Assembly: GCF_000716435.1 (NCBI RefSeq)
Contig: NZ_JNWO01000029.1
Span: 32,880 to 96,879, forward strand
Direction of reading: 5' to 3'
DNA length: 64,000 nucleotides
From: Streptomyces xylophagus
Lineage (GTDB): Bacteria; Actinomycetota; Actinomycetes; Streptomycetales; Streptomycetaceae
Shown here: in pieces, positions 15,642 through 24,014 of the stretch
How positions within the stretch are numbered: the first letter of the stretch is position 1
How the letters are laid out: each line of letters opens with the position of its first letter
The notes under the pieces: generated by a model
Told to the model about the DNA's origin: nothing
The model's database searches: none
The model's input: the letters and a program-made list of their open reading frames with translations, nothing else
Program-made: the position numbers and the translations under genes

Positions 15642-16541
15642 ATGACAAGCCTGAGTTCGCTACGGCTGCCCGACGGATTCCTCGACGTCTTCACCAGCCG
15701 CCACGTGGAGGTGAACGGACTGCGCCTGCACGCCGTCACCGGTGGGGACGGCCCGCCCCTGCTCCTGATCGGCGGGTGGCCCCAGACCTGGTACGCCTGG
15801 CGGGAGGTGATGCCCACGCTCGCCAGCCGGCACACCGTCGTCGCCGTCGACTCGCGCGGCGCCGGGCTCTCCGACAAGCCCGACGACGGGTACGACGCCG
15901 GCACGCTGGCCGCCGACCTGGTCGCGTTGATGGCCGCGCTCGGGCACGACCGGTTCGACGTGGTCGGCCACGACATCGGTACGTGGACCAGCTACGCCCT
16001 CGCCGCCGATCACCCCGAGCGGGTGGGCCGGCTCGCCATCGTCGAAGCGGTGATCCCCGGTCTCACGCCGTCCCCGCCGTTCTTCGGCCCGGCCGCGGCC
16101 AACCAGCGGCTCTGGCAGTTCGGCTTCAACCGGCTCGACGACCTCAACGAGGAACTGGTCCGGGGACGGGAACGGCTCTTCTTCGGCTGGCAGTTCGCCA
16201 CCAAGGCCGCCACGCCGACCGCGATCCCCGCGTACGCCGTCGACGCCTACGTCGACGCGATCACCGCGGATCCTCGCGCGCTGCGGGCGAGCTTCGCGTA
16301 CTACCGGGCGCTGGACGAGACGATCGCGCAGAACGAGCAGCGCAGCAGGACCCGGCTGACACTCCCGGTGCTCGCCGCCGGCGGCGCGCTGTGGAGCGGC
16401 GAGAATGCCGCCCAGACGATGCGGCTGGCGGCCGACGACGTCACGGGGGTCGTCCTCGACGACTGCGGCCACTACCCGGCCGAGGAACAGCCGGCGCGGT
16501 TCGCCGAGATCCTGGAGGACTTCCTCGCGGCCGACCGGTAG
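15642..16541 (+). CDS. Alpha/beta hydrolase, epoxide-hydrolase-like
   Basis: A 299-residue alpha/beta hydrolase. The nucleophile elbow is GHDIGTW, with aspartate instead of serine as in epoxide hydrolases and haloalkane dehalogenases; GGWPQTWYAWR is the HGxP-type oxyanion segment, and DDCGHYPAEEQP carries the histidine. Lid tyrosines (AYYRALD) suit epoxide opening. No signal peptide. Divergent from a TetR gene whose operator lies between them, so probably induced by its substrate or a related reactive compound. The ATG at 15642 is preferred over 15624, which falls in the operator. Confidence 0.85.
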   Translation: MTSLSSLRLPDGFLDVFTSRHVEVNGLRLHAVTGGDGPPLLLIGGWPQTWYAWREVMPTLASRHTVVAVDSRGAGLSDKPDDGYDAGTLAADLVALMAALGHDRFDVVGHDIGTWTSYALAADHPERVGRLAIVEAVIPGLTPSPPFFGPAAANQRLWQFGFNRLDDLNEELVRGRERLFFGWQFATKAATPTAIPAYAVDAYVDAITADPRALRASFAYYRALDETIAQNEQRSRTRLTLPVLAAGGALWSGENAAQTMRLAADDVTGVVLDDCGHYPAEEQPARFAEILEDFLAADR

Positions 16542-16623
16542 CAGGCACGCCACACGGCCGAACTTCGCGACGCCTTCGTCTTCCTGGCACGCGGCCTCAC
16601 CGTGAGGACCGTAGATCTCCCGC

Positions 16624-17499
16624 TCAGCCCGTCCTGGCGCCGGCCGCTGCCGATCCGCCGACGGCGGCCCGCGCCATGGCGATGAAACGCGGTATCAAAG
16701 GGTGTCCACCGAGTCGGGGGTAGACCAGGTTGAGTGGCACGCGCGGTGCGTCCGGAATGTCAAGAAAAGACACGAAGGAATGGATATGCTGCCGCCCGAC
16801 GAATTCGGGCACTACGCCTACTCCTTTGTTCGAGGCGATGGCCTCCAACCACTCGTCGAAATTGCGGCAGACGACGGAGACTCCGGGCCGGCAGTCCGCG
16901 GGCCATTCGGCCAGGTTCGTCGTCCCACTCACCTCGTTGATGACGAGTTGCTGGTCGGCGATCTCCCGCCAGCGGATCTCCTCCCTCCCGGCGAGCTCCG
17001 AGCGCGTGGAGACGGCCGCGACCCTTCGTTCGTGCAGCAGTGTGACGACCTCCATGTGGGGCGCCTCTGTCCGGCCTCGCAGGATCGCCAGGTCGGCGTC
17101 ACCGCGGTCCACTCCTGCGAGCGTGGCATCGTGCCGGTGCACGTGAACCGACATGCCGGTCTCCTCCTCGAAACCCGCGATGACTTCCTGCGGCCAACCC
17201 GTGGGGAAGCCCCAGGCGAATCCCACCCGAAAGGTGTCGCCACCAGGTTCGGGATGCAGTGCGGACTCCAACTGGGGTATCAGGATGCGGAGTTGGTCGT
17301 AGAGATGCTCGCCGGCCGGCGTGAGGGCCACTTGGCGCGTGGTCCGTTCGAGCAGGCGTCGCCCGAGCAGTTCCTCCAGCCTTCGGATGTTGCGACTGAG
17401 TGTCGGCTGGGACACGTTCATGCGCTTCGCCGCCCGAGTGAAGTGCTTCTCGTCCGCCAAGGCCAAGAACCCGCGCAGGTGGTGCAGCTCGATGCTCAT
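16624..17499 (-). CDS. LysR-family regulator
   Basis: A 291-residue LysR-type regulator: winged HTH at residues 1-60 (MSIELHHLRGFLALADEKHFTRAAKRMNVSQPTLSRNIRRLEELLG in full form) and a substrate domain starting at DTFRVGFAWGFP. The ATG at 17497-17499 gives the normal family N-terminus; the open frame continues upstream without protein-like sequence. It lies downstream of, and on the same strand as, the cupin and MFS genes with a 279-base gap that shows no other gene. Target and ligand are not evident. Confidence 0.87.
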   Translation of the reverse strand: MSIELHHLRGFLALADEKHFTRAAKRMNVSQPTLSRNIRRLEELLGRRLLERTTRQVALTPAGEHLYDQLRILIPQLESALHPEPGGDTFRVGFAWGFPTGWPQEVIAGFEEETGMSVHVHRHDATLAGVDRGDADLAILRGRTEAPHMEVVTLLHERRVAAVSTRSELAGREEIRWREIADQQLVINEVSGTTNLAEWPADCRPGVSVVCRNFDEWLEAIASNKGVGVVPEFVGRQHIHSFVSFLDIPDAPRVPLNLVYPRLGGHPLIPRFIAMARAAVGGSAAAGARTG

Positions 17500-17778
17500 G
17501 GACAGCAGGATATGCAGTGCCGCGAAAGCGCTCTCAGTACCGTTGAATGGCCCCGCATCCCGCGATAGTGGATGCACCTGACCGCTCTCTCCATGGAATC
17601 TCAGGGGAAGTTTCCAGTAGACCTTGCATCCGCACCCCGGCGGTATCCGGCCCGGCCCCCACAAGGTGAGCGAAGTTCACGGACACTTACGGAACTACGT
17701 GGGTCGCATTTCAGTCATCTCCGGTCGGCATCCGCACCCGGCGTCCCGGCCGTCCGACCGGGACGCGTATACGGGATT

Positions 17779-18153
17779 TCAGGCGTCGTACTCCTCGTCC
17801 GTCACGTGATCCTTCCAATCGGTCGGGCCGTCGGTGACGGCGATGTGGGTCATGAAAGTGCCCGGTGCCGCACCGTGCCAGTGCTCCTCGCCCGGGTGGC
17901 AGATCACCGTGTCACCGGCCCTGATCTCCTGGCGTTCGCCGTCCCGGGACTGTACGAGGCCCACACCTTCCGTGACGTGCAGCACCTGGCCCGCGGGGTG
18001 CCGATGCCAGGCGCTACGAGATCCGGGCGTGAACAGCACATTGCGGACTTCGGCGTTGACGGTCGCGCCGATCCGTGGCCACAGCCACACGTCGCCGGAG
18101 AATCGGTCCTCCGGTCCCTTGATCGCGTCTCCGGGGTGGCGGTTCACGTCCAT
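17779..18153 (-). CDS. Small cupin-domain protein
   Basis: A 124-residue single-domain cupin. Motif 1 is SRSAWHRHPAGQVLHVTEGVG (histidines of WHRH and a glutamine in place of the usual glutamate); motif 2 is CHPGEEHWHGAAPG. A metal site of three histidines plus glutamine is likely. Such short cupins include quercetinase-like, isomerase and unassigned proteins. The ATG at 18153 has AAGGAG seven bases upstream. It follows the MFS gene by 98 bases on the same strand, so a shared transcript is plausible. Confidence 0.82.
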   Translation of the reverse strand: MDVNRHPGDAIKGPEDRFSGDVWLWPRIGATVNAEVRNVLFTPGSRSAWHRHPAGQVLHVTEGVGLVQSRDGERQEIRAGDTVICHPGEEHWHGAAPGTFMTHIAVTDGPTDWKDHVTDEEYDA

Positions 18154-18251
18154 GGCTTGAACTCCTTCATGATCATTCGTGTCGTAGGTCGGTTGTTGCC
18201 TTCTGACAGCTGGAAGCCGCGCCCTCGAGGCCCCTTCCGGATCAGCGCAGT

Positions 18252-19721
18252 TCACTGATCGGTGTCTTCGAGCCGGGTCGCGCCAGGTGTGGCCCTTTCG
18301 GCGAAGAGGATCAGCGCGGAGGCGGCGACCGACACGGCGGCCAGGACGGCGTTGGTCGTGCTGAACGCGGCCGACGGTGCCCTGCCCCGTGCGACGAGGT
18401 CCAGGTAGACGGTGCCGAAGACAGCCACCCCGAGGGTTCCGCCGATCTGCAGCGTCGTGTTGAACAGACCGCTCACGTCCGGCGCGTAGCGGGCCTCGAC
18501 GGATTCGGTCAGGTGGGCCAGAGTCCCGCTGAACGCCGCGCCGTAGCCGATGCCGCCGACGCCCAGGAGGGCGATCAGCCAGCCGGTGCTGTGCGCCCCG
18601 GCCGCCACCGCGGCGAACGAGACCGTCATCAGCAGACCGCCGACCGGGGCCGCGAGCATCCTGACGCGTGCCCCGGCCCGACCGAGGATCGGACCGACCA
18701 GGGCGAACGTCGCCACCCACGCGATGGGGATCAGGCCGGAGTAGACCGCGCTCTTGCCGAGCCCCTGCTGCAGAAAGAGCGCAAGGACGAAGAGAAGCGC
18801 GAAGTAGCCAGCCCGGGTGGCGGCTTGGGAGACCAGCGCCAGGGCGACATGCTTGCGGGCGAGCAGCGCGACGTTCATCAGCGGGTCGCCCGCGCGCCGC
18901 GCGATGCCGCGTTCCCACCTGGCGAACAGAGCGAACACCGGCAGCGAGGCGGCGAGACACAGCCAGGTCCACAGCGGCCAGCCGGCATCCGGACCGAGTA
19001 TCAGCGGGGTCACCAGCAGAAACAGCCCGAGCGACAGCAGCGCGACCCCGAGCGCGTCCAGCTTCTTCTGTTCCAAGGTCTCGTCGTCCGGCAGGAACAC
19101 GTACGAGGTGGCCATCAGGACGGCGCCGATCGGCACGTTGACCAGGAAGATGGGCCGCCATCCGGTACCCATGATGTCGGCGGCCACCAGGACCCCGCCC
19201 AATGCCTGGCCGATGACGGAACTCGCCCCGAGGACACCGGTGTACGCGCCCAGAGCCCGACGGCGCGCGGAGCCGTCGAAATGCACCTGAATGCTCGTCA
19301 GAACCTGGGAGACCATCAGCGCCGCACCGACGCCCTGCACCACGCGGGCCCCCACCAGAGCGGCGCTGCCGGGGGCGAGGCCGCAGGCCAACGAGGACAG
19401 GGTGAAGACGGCGAGTCCGACCAGGTATGTCCAACGCCGGCCGCGTATCTCGCCCAGCCGCGCACCGGTGATCAGCAGCATGGCGTACGCCAGCGTGTAC
19501 CCCGAAACGATGAGCTCCAGCTGGCCGCCGGACGCGCGCAGGTGGTCGCGGATCGAGGGGATCGCGACATTGACCACCGCGATGTCGACGTTCCCGAGGA
19601 ACATGCCTCCGAGCAGGGAGGCCAGCATCCAGCCCGGCCGTCTCCCCCGTAGTCCGGACAGGCCGTGCCGCTCCCCGGCCAGGGCCGGATCGATTGCAAC
19701 AGACGTCTTCAAGGAATCCAC
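18252..19721 (-). CDS. MFS drug/proton antiporter, DHA2 (14-helix) type
   Basis: About 489 residues with 14 hydrophobic segments; motif C-like and A-like sequences are present (GARLGEIRGRRWTYLVGL after helix 2, VVQGVGAALMVSQVL after helix 4, LGASSVIGQALGGVL in helix 5). DHA2 proteins export drugs or metabolites in exchange for protons. The start is taken as the GTG at 19719-19721, just before the N-terminus SLKTSVAID; no clear ribosome-binding site is seen, so leaderless translation is possible. A palindrome lies 11 bases upstream. The cupin gene follows. Confidence 0.85.
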   Translation of the reverse strand: MDSLKTSVAIDPALAGERHGLSGLRGRRPGWMLASLLGGMFLGNVDIAVVNVAIPSIRDHLRASGGQLELIVSGYTLAYAMLLITGARLGEIRGRRWTYLVGLAVFTLSSLACGLAPGSAALVGARVVQGVGAALMVSQVLTSIQVHFDGSARRRALGAYTGVLGASSVIGQALGGVLVAADIMGTGWRPIFLVNVPIGAVLMATSYVFLPDDETLEQKKLDALGVALLSLGLFLLVTPLILGPDAGWPLWTWLCLAASLPVFALFARWERGIARRAGDPLMNVALLARKHVALALVSQAATRAGYFALLFVLALFLQQGLGKSAVYSGLIPIAWVATFALVGPILGRAGARVRMLAAPVGGLLMTVSFAAVAAGAHSTGWLIALLGVGGIGYGAAFSGTLAHLTESVEARYAPDVSGLFNTTLQIGGTLGVAVFGTVYLDLVARGRAPSAAFSTTNAVLAAVSVAASALILFAERATPGATRLEDTDQ

Positions 19722-19731
19722 ACCCGTGAAT

Positions 19732-19749
19732 GTAACTACTAGTATGTAC
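19732..19749. promoter_or_regulatory. Palindrome upstream of the MFS gene
   Basis: GTA-NN-TACTAGTA-NN-TAC is an 18-bp symmetric element immediately before the GTG start, placed to act as an operator. The cognate regulator is unknown (the nearby LysR is one candidate, though TetR-type symmetry fits better). Confidence 0.5.
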
Positions 19750-19837
19750 AGCCCGCAACCCGGGCCTGCAGCAGGGGTGTTGACCCTGCGAGGCAGCCAG
19801 GGAGCGCCTGAGCGGGCTCCCTGGCGCCCTTGCGGTC

Positions 19838-20404
19838 GTGCTAGACCGCGTCCCGTTGGACCAGCTGGAACTGGATTCCGCCGGAGGTCTCCGGCTGGGT
19901 CCAGGCGTTGAGGTTCGGGCCAAGGAGATCGTGGTGGACGGCTGCGACCCCTACGAGTCCGAGCCCAAGACGGACGGCAGCGCGAACACGATCGCGCTCG
20001 ACAGCACGACCATCTCCGAACTGCGCGACCACAAAGCCCGCCAGGACAAGACACGTGCGCAGTGGGGCGATGCCTGGCAGGACACCGGCAAGGTCTTCAC
20101 GAAGGAAGACGGCTCGTGGCTCCATCCCGGCACGGTCTCCGAGACCTTCCGCCGCATCCTCGCCACGACCGACCTGCCGCCCATCACACTGCGGGACCTC
20201 CGCCACGTCACCGCGACGCTCACGCACGGAGGCGGTGGCGACATCCACACGGTGAAGGAGACGCTGCGGCACTCCACCATCACGCTGACCTCGGACACGT
20301 ACACGAGCCTGCTCCCTGAACTGGACCGTGAGATCGCCGAGAAGGCGGCGAAGCTGATCCCCCGGTCTCGTCCGGCAGCCACCGATTCGTCCGCATCAGA
20401 GTGA
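19838..20404 (+). pseudogene. Tyrosine integrase, C-terminal fragment
   Basis: About 188 residues of the catalytic half of an actinomycete tyrosine recombinase: SEPKTDGSANTIALD, then PPITLRDLRHVTATLTHGG (second catalytic Arg in the LRH box), ETLRHSTITLTSDTY with the nucleophilic tyrosine, and the usual tail. The DNA-binding N-terminus and the first catalytic arginine are missing; sequence before about 19885 has no integrase character. Remnant of an element that probably used the tRNA-Lys site 3.4 kb to the right. Confidence 0.85.
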
Positions 20405-20645
20405 CCAAGGACGTGGGATCGTCGACCTGTTCTGTCGTCAGCTGTCGATCAGCCAGTTCGTGAATGTCGAAGGACTTCGGAAACAGGGGACTGCCGTGCC
20501 CGGAGGCATCGACCAGGATGCGGCTCGGCCTGAGTTCGCCGTGGATCAATCCGTATTCGGTTCGCGGATACCCATACGGCCCGGACATCACATAAAATGT
20601 GGCAAAATATTCATGCTTGATCCACCGACGTGGGGCGGGGAATTG

Positions 20646-21428
20646 ATGTTGTCGTTTGAGCGGCTCGACTTCGGCAGGGTTGAATTCATGACGGGCATCT
20701 CTGAGAGTGTGGCGCAACTTCACGACCCACCTTTCGGCGGCCCGTATATCTATACCAGAGACATTGGACTGAATCTAACGACTCGGGTGATCGGCGGTGT
20801 GGCTGCGAGCGCCTGGTTTCCCACGACGATAGAGCGTTGGCGTAACTCGGATGGATCGGGCCGCCTCGTGCGTAGAGAATACCCTCCCGAGTTTTCCTCA
20901 ACTGGCGCAGCTGGGATTTGGGGGGAAGCAGATGCGGTGCTCCACGATGTGCAGGTAATTGATCGCCCGGTTCGGGCAGGAGAGTACAGCACGCTCAAGG
21001 ACGTATGGGAAGGCATCATGCCTTTATCTCACAATCCTGAGAGCCTTTCACGGCAGCTGATGTCTGTGAGCGGTGGAAGCGCGCAGGCGCTGCTTGGGAC
21101 TGTGAGGGACATCTATTATGACCTGGGGGTTGTGGAGGCGTCACTGCGTGCCGCGATTCTGCGTGTGCTGGCAGGAGCGGAGGGCCTGAGGCTTGCAGGA
21201 ATAGCCTCAGATAAATCCGGCCGTGAGGTTTTCGGTGTTTCCGCACAGGCAGATGGCCAGGGGGTGCAGTTCACTCTTATTTTTGATCCGGCGACGGGGG
21301 AATTGAACGCGCACCAAGAAGTTCTGGTGAAGCGTGCCGAGAAACTTGACCTGGAGCCCCCCGGGCTTCTCTCCTACGGTGAGCGGCAGGTATGGGGAAG
21401 AACGTGGGACACCGGATCGCATCCTTGA
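20646..21428 (+). CDS. CU044_5270-like protein, probably truncated
   Basis: About 260 residues. The C-terminal 110 residues (SAQALLGTVRDIYYDLGVVEASLRAAILRVLAGAEGLRL, then DKSGREVFGVSA and LIFDPATGEL) match the pattern of the actinobacterial CU044_5270 family, whose function is unknown. The middle (GGPYIYTRDIG...SAWFPTTIERWRNSDGSGR) is also typical. Members normally begin with a cytoplasmic tail and one membrane helix; none is seen here, and the frame upstream to 20460 is not protein-like, so the 5' end is probably lost. The region is visibly richer in A and T than its surroundings, which fits acquired DNA. Confidence 0.55.
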   Translation: MLSFERLDFGRVEFMTGISESVAQLHDPPFGGPYIYTRDIGLNLTTRVIGGVAASAWFPTTIERWRNSDGSGRLVRREYPPEFSSTGAAGIWGEADAVLHDVQVIDRPVRAGEYSTLKDVWEGIMPLSHNPESLSRQLMSVSGGSAQALLGTVRDIYYDLGVVEASLRAAILRVLAGAEGLRLAGIASDKSGREVFGVSAQADGQGVQFTLIFDPATGELNAHQEVLVKRAEKLDLEPPGLLSYGERQVWGRTWDTGSHP

Positions 21429-21477
21429 GCAGCGGCCGACGGGGCCCTGAGTGAATTGGTGCCCAGATCGAGAGAAT

Positions 21478-21514
21478 GCTGCTCCAGGACCGCAGCCAAC
21501 GGTCCTGGAGCAGC
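21478..21514. terminator. Bidirectional terminator hairpin
   Basis: Perfect 15-bp stem GCTGCTCCAGGACCG / CGGTCCTGGAGCAGC with a 7-base loop, placed between two convergent genes. Confidence 0.8.
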
Positions 21515-21643
21515 GGTTCCTCGATGGCGTCGAACCGTGGAGGCACTTACGGCCGGGGCTCCTTGGCGATAGCGCGGATGCCGTGTGGCCCGGGCCGCGG
21601 TTTCTCCGGCGTTTAGACGCCTACTGATCGCTCCTGAGCTTGG

Positions 21644-22375
21644 TCAGCCGCATGACTCGAAGTAGCGGGCCTGGTCGTTGTGGGCGGAGCCGACGTAGGC
21701 GGACAGGGAGTTCGGGGCCTCGGTCCAGATCCGCTCGACGCGGCTGTCCCAAACGGTGACCTCCAAGAATCCGGTGTTGACCCAGGAAGAGGTCTTGTTC
21801 ACGAAGGTCCAGTCCGCGAAGTCGATGAAATCGTCGCAGTGCGGGTCACTCCACTGCAGGCGGCGCCCCGCGATGACTTCGTTCCAGTCCCGGTTCTCGT
21901 AGAAGCAGTACCAGCGCACGAGATCGCCCCGCGGGCACCCGTGGTAGTCAGCCGCGGGCAGGGGCGGGACGGCCGCCGCGCCACTGGAGCGCGCAGCACC
22001 CTCCAGCTTGGCGTAGAGGGCCTGGAGCTGCGGGCTGTCGGAGGGAGTCTGCTTGACGCCCGGCAGGGGCAGAACCATTACGACCTTGCCACCGCGCCAG
22101 GCGATCTCGTTCGAGCTGATCTGGACCCCGCCAGGCTCGGAACGGGAGATCGTGTCGTCGATCTCCTGCTGGAGTAAGCCGCGATCGGCGCTGGCGAGTG
22201 CCTCGATCTGGGGTCTGCCATCAGCCCGGGCTGCCGCCGGCAGGTTTGTCGGGGCTGCGGCGGTTGAGCTGGCTGTCGAGGCTCCGGCGGCCCAACTGGT
22301 CGCTGAGGTCAGGCTGAACACTGCGACGATACTCAGGAACGCCGCGATCACGATTTTGGTCGCTGAGCGGAACAA
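21644..22375 (-). CDS. Secreted peptidase-inhibitor I36-like protein, paralogue 1
   Basis: A 243-residue exported protein: basic N-terminus, hydrophobic core, likely signal cleavage near residue 29 (SWA/AGAS). Residues 65-115 form a module found also in paralogue 2 (QQEIDDTI...GGVQISSNEIAWRGGKVVMVLPLPG), and residues 145-243 form an I36 / beta-gamma-crystallin-like domain (CPRGDLVRWYCFYENRDWNEVIAGRRLQW, then NKTSSWVN). I36 proteins include the Streptomyces metalloproteinase inhibitor SMPI. The start is a TTG with GAAGGAGG five bases upstream, a rare start with an ideal ribosome-binding site. Inhibitory activity is inferred only. Confidence 0.72.
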   Translation of the reverse strand: MFRSATKIVIAAFLSIVAVFSLTSATSWAAGASTASSTAAAPTNLPAAARADGRPQIEALASADRGLLQQEIDDTISRSEPGGVQISSNEIAWRGGKVVMVLPLPGVKQTPSDSPQLQALYAKLEGAARSSGAAAVPPLPAADYHGCPRGDLVRWYCFYENRDWNEVIAGRRLQWSDPHCDDFIDFADWTFVNKTSSWVNTGFLEVTVWDSRVERIWTEAPNSLSAYVGSAHNDQARYFESCG

Positions 22376-22428
22376 CGCATCCTCCTTCGGAGGGGGGTGG
22401 AATGTGTTTTTGTGAGACTGGTTCTGGA

Positions 22429-23061
22429 TCAGCTGGTGCGGAACCAGTTGGCGCGGTCGTTGTTTGCGTCGCCGACATAGGTGGAGTGAGAGTGGTCATT
22501 CTCCGTCCACAGTCTGGGACCGGTACCTTGCGGCTTTCCCGCAGTCTGGTCGTAGACCCAGATTGTCTTCCCGCCACCGTTGACCCAGGACGAGGTTTCG
22601 TCCTCGAATCCGTAATCCGAGAAGTAGACGTTCGACAGGTGCTCTGCATTCCACAGCAGGCGCCTGTTGCCGTAGTTGTCGTCCTGGTAGAAGCAGTACC
22701 AGTCGTTACCGAGAGTTTCAGTGGGGCATCCGCCGACCGTCGCTGCTGTCGGTTGCGCAACAGAGCTGATCGTGATGCCTTGCCTGGCCGCTTCCTTCTG
22801 GGCTGCCGTGCGCTGCAGTTCCTGCGCGGCAGCGCTTGACGGCGGAGCCTTCTCCTCTCCGGGAAGCGGGAAGGCCATGATGACGTCTCCGTCGTGCCAG
22901 GAGATCTCGTAGGCGCTTATTTGCGTGCCACCGTATTGGGCGATGGTCGAAGCGATCTGCTGCTGAAGTGATTCCGGTGCAGCAGAAGCCGTATTCGTCA
23001 GCCCCAGCGCAGCAGCACTGGAAAAGACGAGGATCGCGAGATTCCGGAGTGGTCTGCTCAC
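22429..23061 (-). CDS. Secreted peptidase-inhibitor I36-like protein, paralogue 2
   Basis: About 210 residues, exported (signal cut near residue 27, NTASA/APES). It shares with its downstream neighbour the module QQQIASTIAQYGGTQISAYEISWHDGDVIMAFPLPG and the I36-like domain CPTETLGNDWYCFYQDDNYGNRRLLW...SSWVNGGG...STYVGDANNDRA. The GTG at 23061 has AAGGAAG four bases before it; the longer frame upstream is unlikely. A tandem duplication 53 bases apart, with the two copies clearly diverged. Both lie in the island next to tRNA-Lys. Confidence 0.72.
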   Translation of the reverse strand: MSRPLRNLAILVFSSAAALGLTNTASAAPESLQQQIASTIAQYGGTQISAYEISWHDGDVIMAFPLPGEEKAPPSSAAAQELQRTAAQKEAARQGITISSVAQPTAATVGGCPTETLGNDWYCFYQDDNYGNRRLLWNAEHLSNVYFSDYGFEDETSSWVNGGGKTIWVYDQTAGKPQGTGPRLWTENDHSHSTYVGDANNDRANWFRTS

Positions 23062-23133
23062 ATGCTTCCTTCGTTGTATTGGCGAGTGGCCCCTGTGCCC
23101 ACTTGCCCGAAGAGAAGCCATGAAGTCCCTGTG

Positions 23134-23832
23134 TGCACGTCAACGGTGTTCTGTCTCCCTGCCGTCACGCAGCGTCAGAGAAAAATCTTGATCGATTGGA
23201 ATGCGGCTCGATAGGAGCTCGCACTAAGACACCCTGTCCTGCGGGTTTAGTCGAGCATGAAACGGATCAGCGAGGACGAGCTGTGTACGACGATGCTCGC
23301 CATACCCCCGCCGTGCGCGAGGAGTTCCGCCAAGGCGGAGTTCGCCCATCTGTTTCTGGGGATGGTTGCCGATGAGGTGCCGGCCGGTCTGCAACGCGAT
23401 CACCTGTGCCCGTCAGACCAACGCCGCGAAGGTCCACGGCCTGTGCGTCGACTACACCGACGGCGGCGCCCTGTTGCAGCTCAAGGGCATTGGCAAGAAC
23501 GAAGCCCGTCATCGCCGCAGTCGCCTCCTCTGGCCCTGCCGAGGCCGCCCTCGCCGAGCCGGACACCGTCCTGGACTTCGACGCCCTCGGCACGTATGCC
23601 GAAGCGGCCCAGGACCAATTCATCGCCCGTGTGAGGGCCTACACCCGGGATGACGTCCACCCGCCGTCCCTGTTGCTCCGCATCGCCCTTGCAGAGCAGA
23701 CCACCGCCACGGGCACATCCGCTCACGCATCGCTCACGCACAGGCTCGAAAACGAAGCAGCGCCCGACCCGACTGAAGCCGACTCAGGCGCTGCACAGCA
23801 GGTCAGGGGCCATAACCCCCACCCACCACAGG
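23134..23832 (+). mobile_element. Decayed end of an integrated element next to tRNA-Lys
   Basis: About 700 bases without an intact gene. Short coding-like pieces appear in successive frames: frame 1 near 23257-23400, another frame at 23405-23510 (VHGLCVDYTDGGALLQLKGIGK), then frame 3 from about 23510 (PAEAALAEPDTVLDFDALGTYAEAAQDQFIARVRAYTRDD), which runs without a stop into the tRNA gene. This looks like a frameshifted gene whose 3' end lies at the attachment site. The family was not recognised. Confidence 0.5.
23759..23808 (+). repeat. Imperfect direct repeat, copy 2 (beside tRNA-Lys)
   Basis: About 50 bases nearly identical to 7631-7679 at the arsM 3' end. The copy ends 24 bases from the tRNA-Lys 3' end. 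Confidence 0.75.
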
Positions 23833-23905
23833 TAGACCCTGTGGGACTCGAACCCACAACCAATGGATTAAAAGTCCACTGCTCTGCCAATTGAGCTAAG
23901 GGTCC
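23833..23905 (-). tRNA. tRNA-Lys (anticodon TTT)
   Basis: 73-nt cloverleaf: acceptor GGACCCT / AGGGTCT, D-arm starting TAGCTCAATTGGCAGAGC, anticodon loop CTTTTAA, and T-arm GTGGG TTCGAGT CCCAC. Its 3' end faces the element remnants on the left, the usual geometry for tyrosine-integrase insertion into a tRNA gene. No complete CCA is encoded. Confidence 0.95.
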
Positions 23906-23939
23906 TCGCGATGTTGCCTCCCCGAGCATAGCGGGACGT

Positions 23940-23974
23940 GGCCGTGTCTCCGATCGGGTATCGGGGACACGGCC
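23940..23974. terminator. Terminator between the permease and tRNA-Lys
   Basis: Long near-perfect stem GGCCGTGTCTCCGAT / ATCGGGGACACGGCC, with one mismatch, closing a short loop, downstream of the permease stop. Confidence 0.75.
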
Positions 23975-24014
23975 GCGCCGGATGAAGAGAAGGGCGCCGG
24001 GCTGGTCCGGAGTG

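Noticed and set aside
19838..20404. Active integrase
   Set aside because: The N-terminal domain and the first catalytic arginine are missing.
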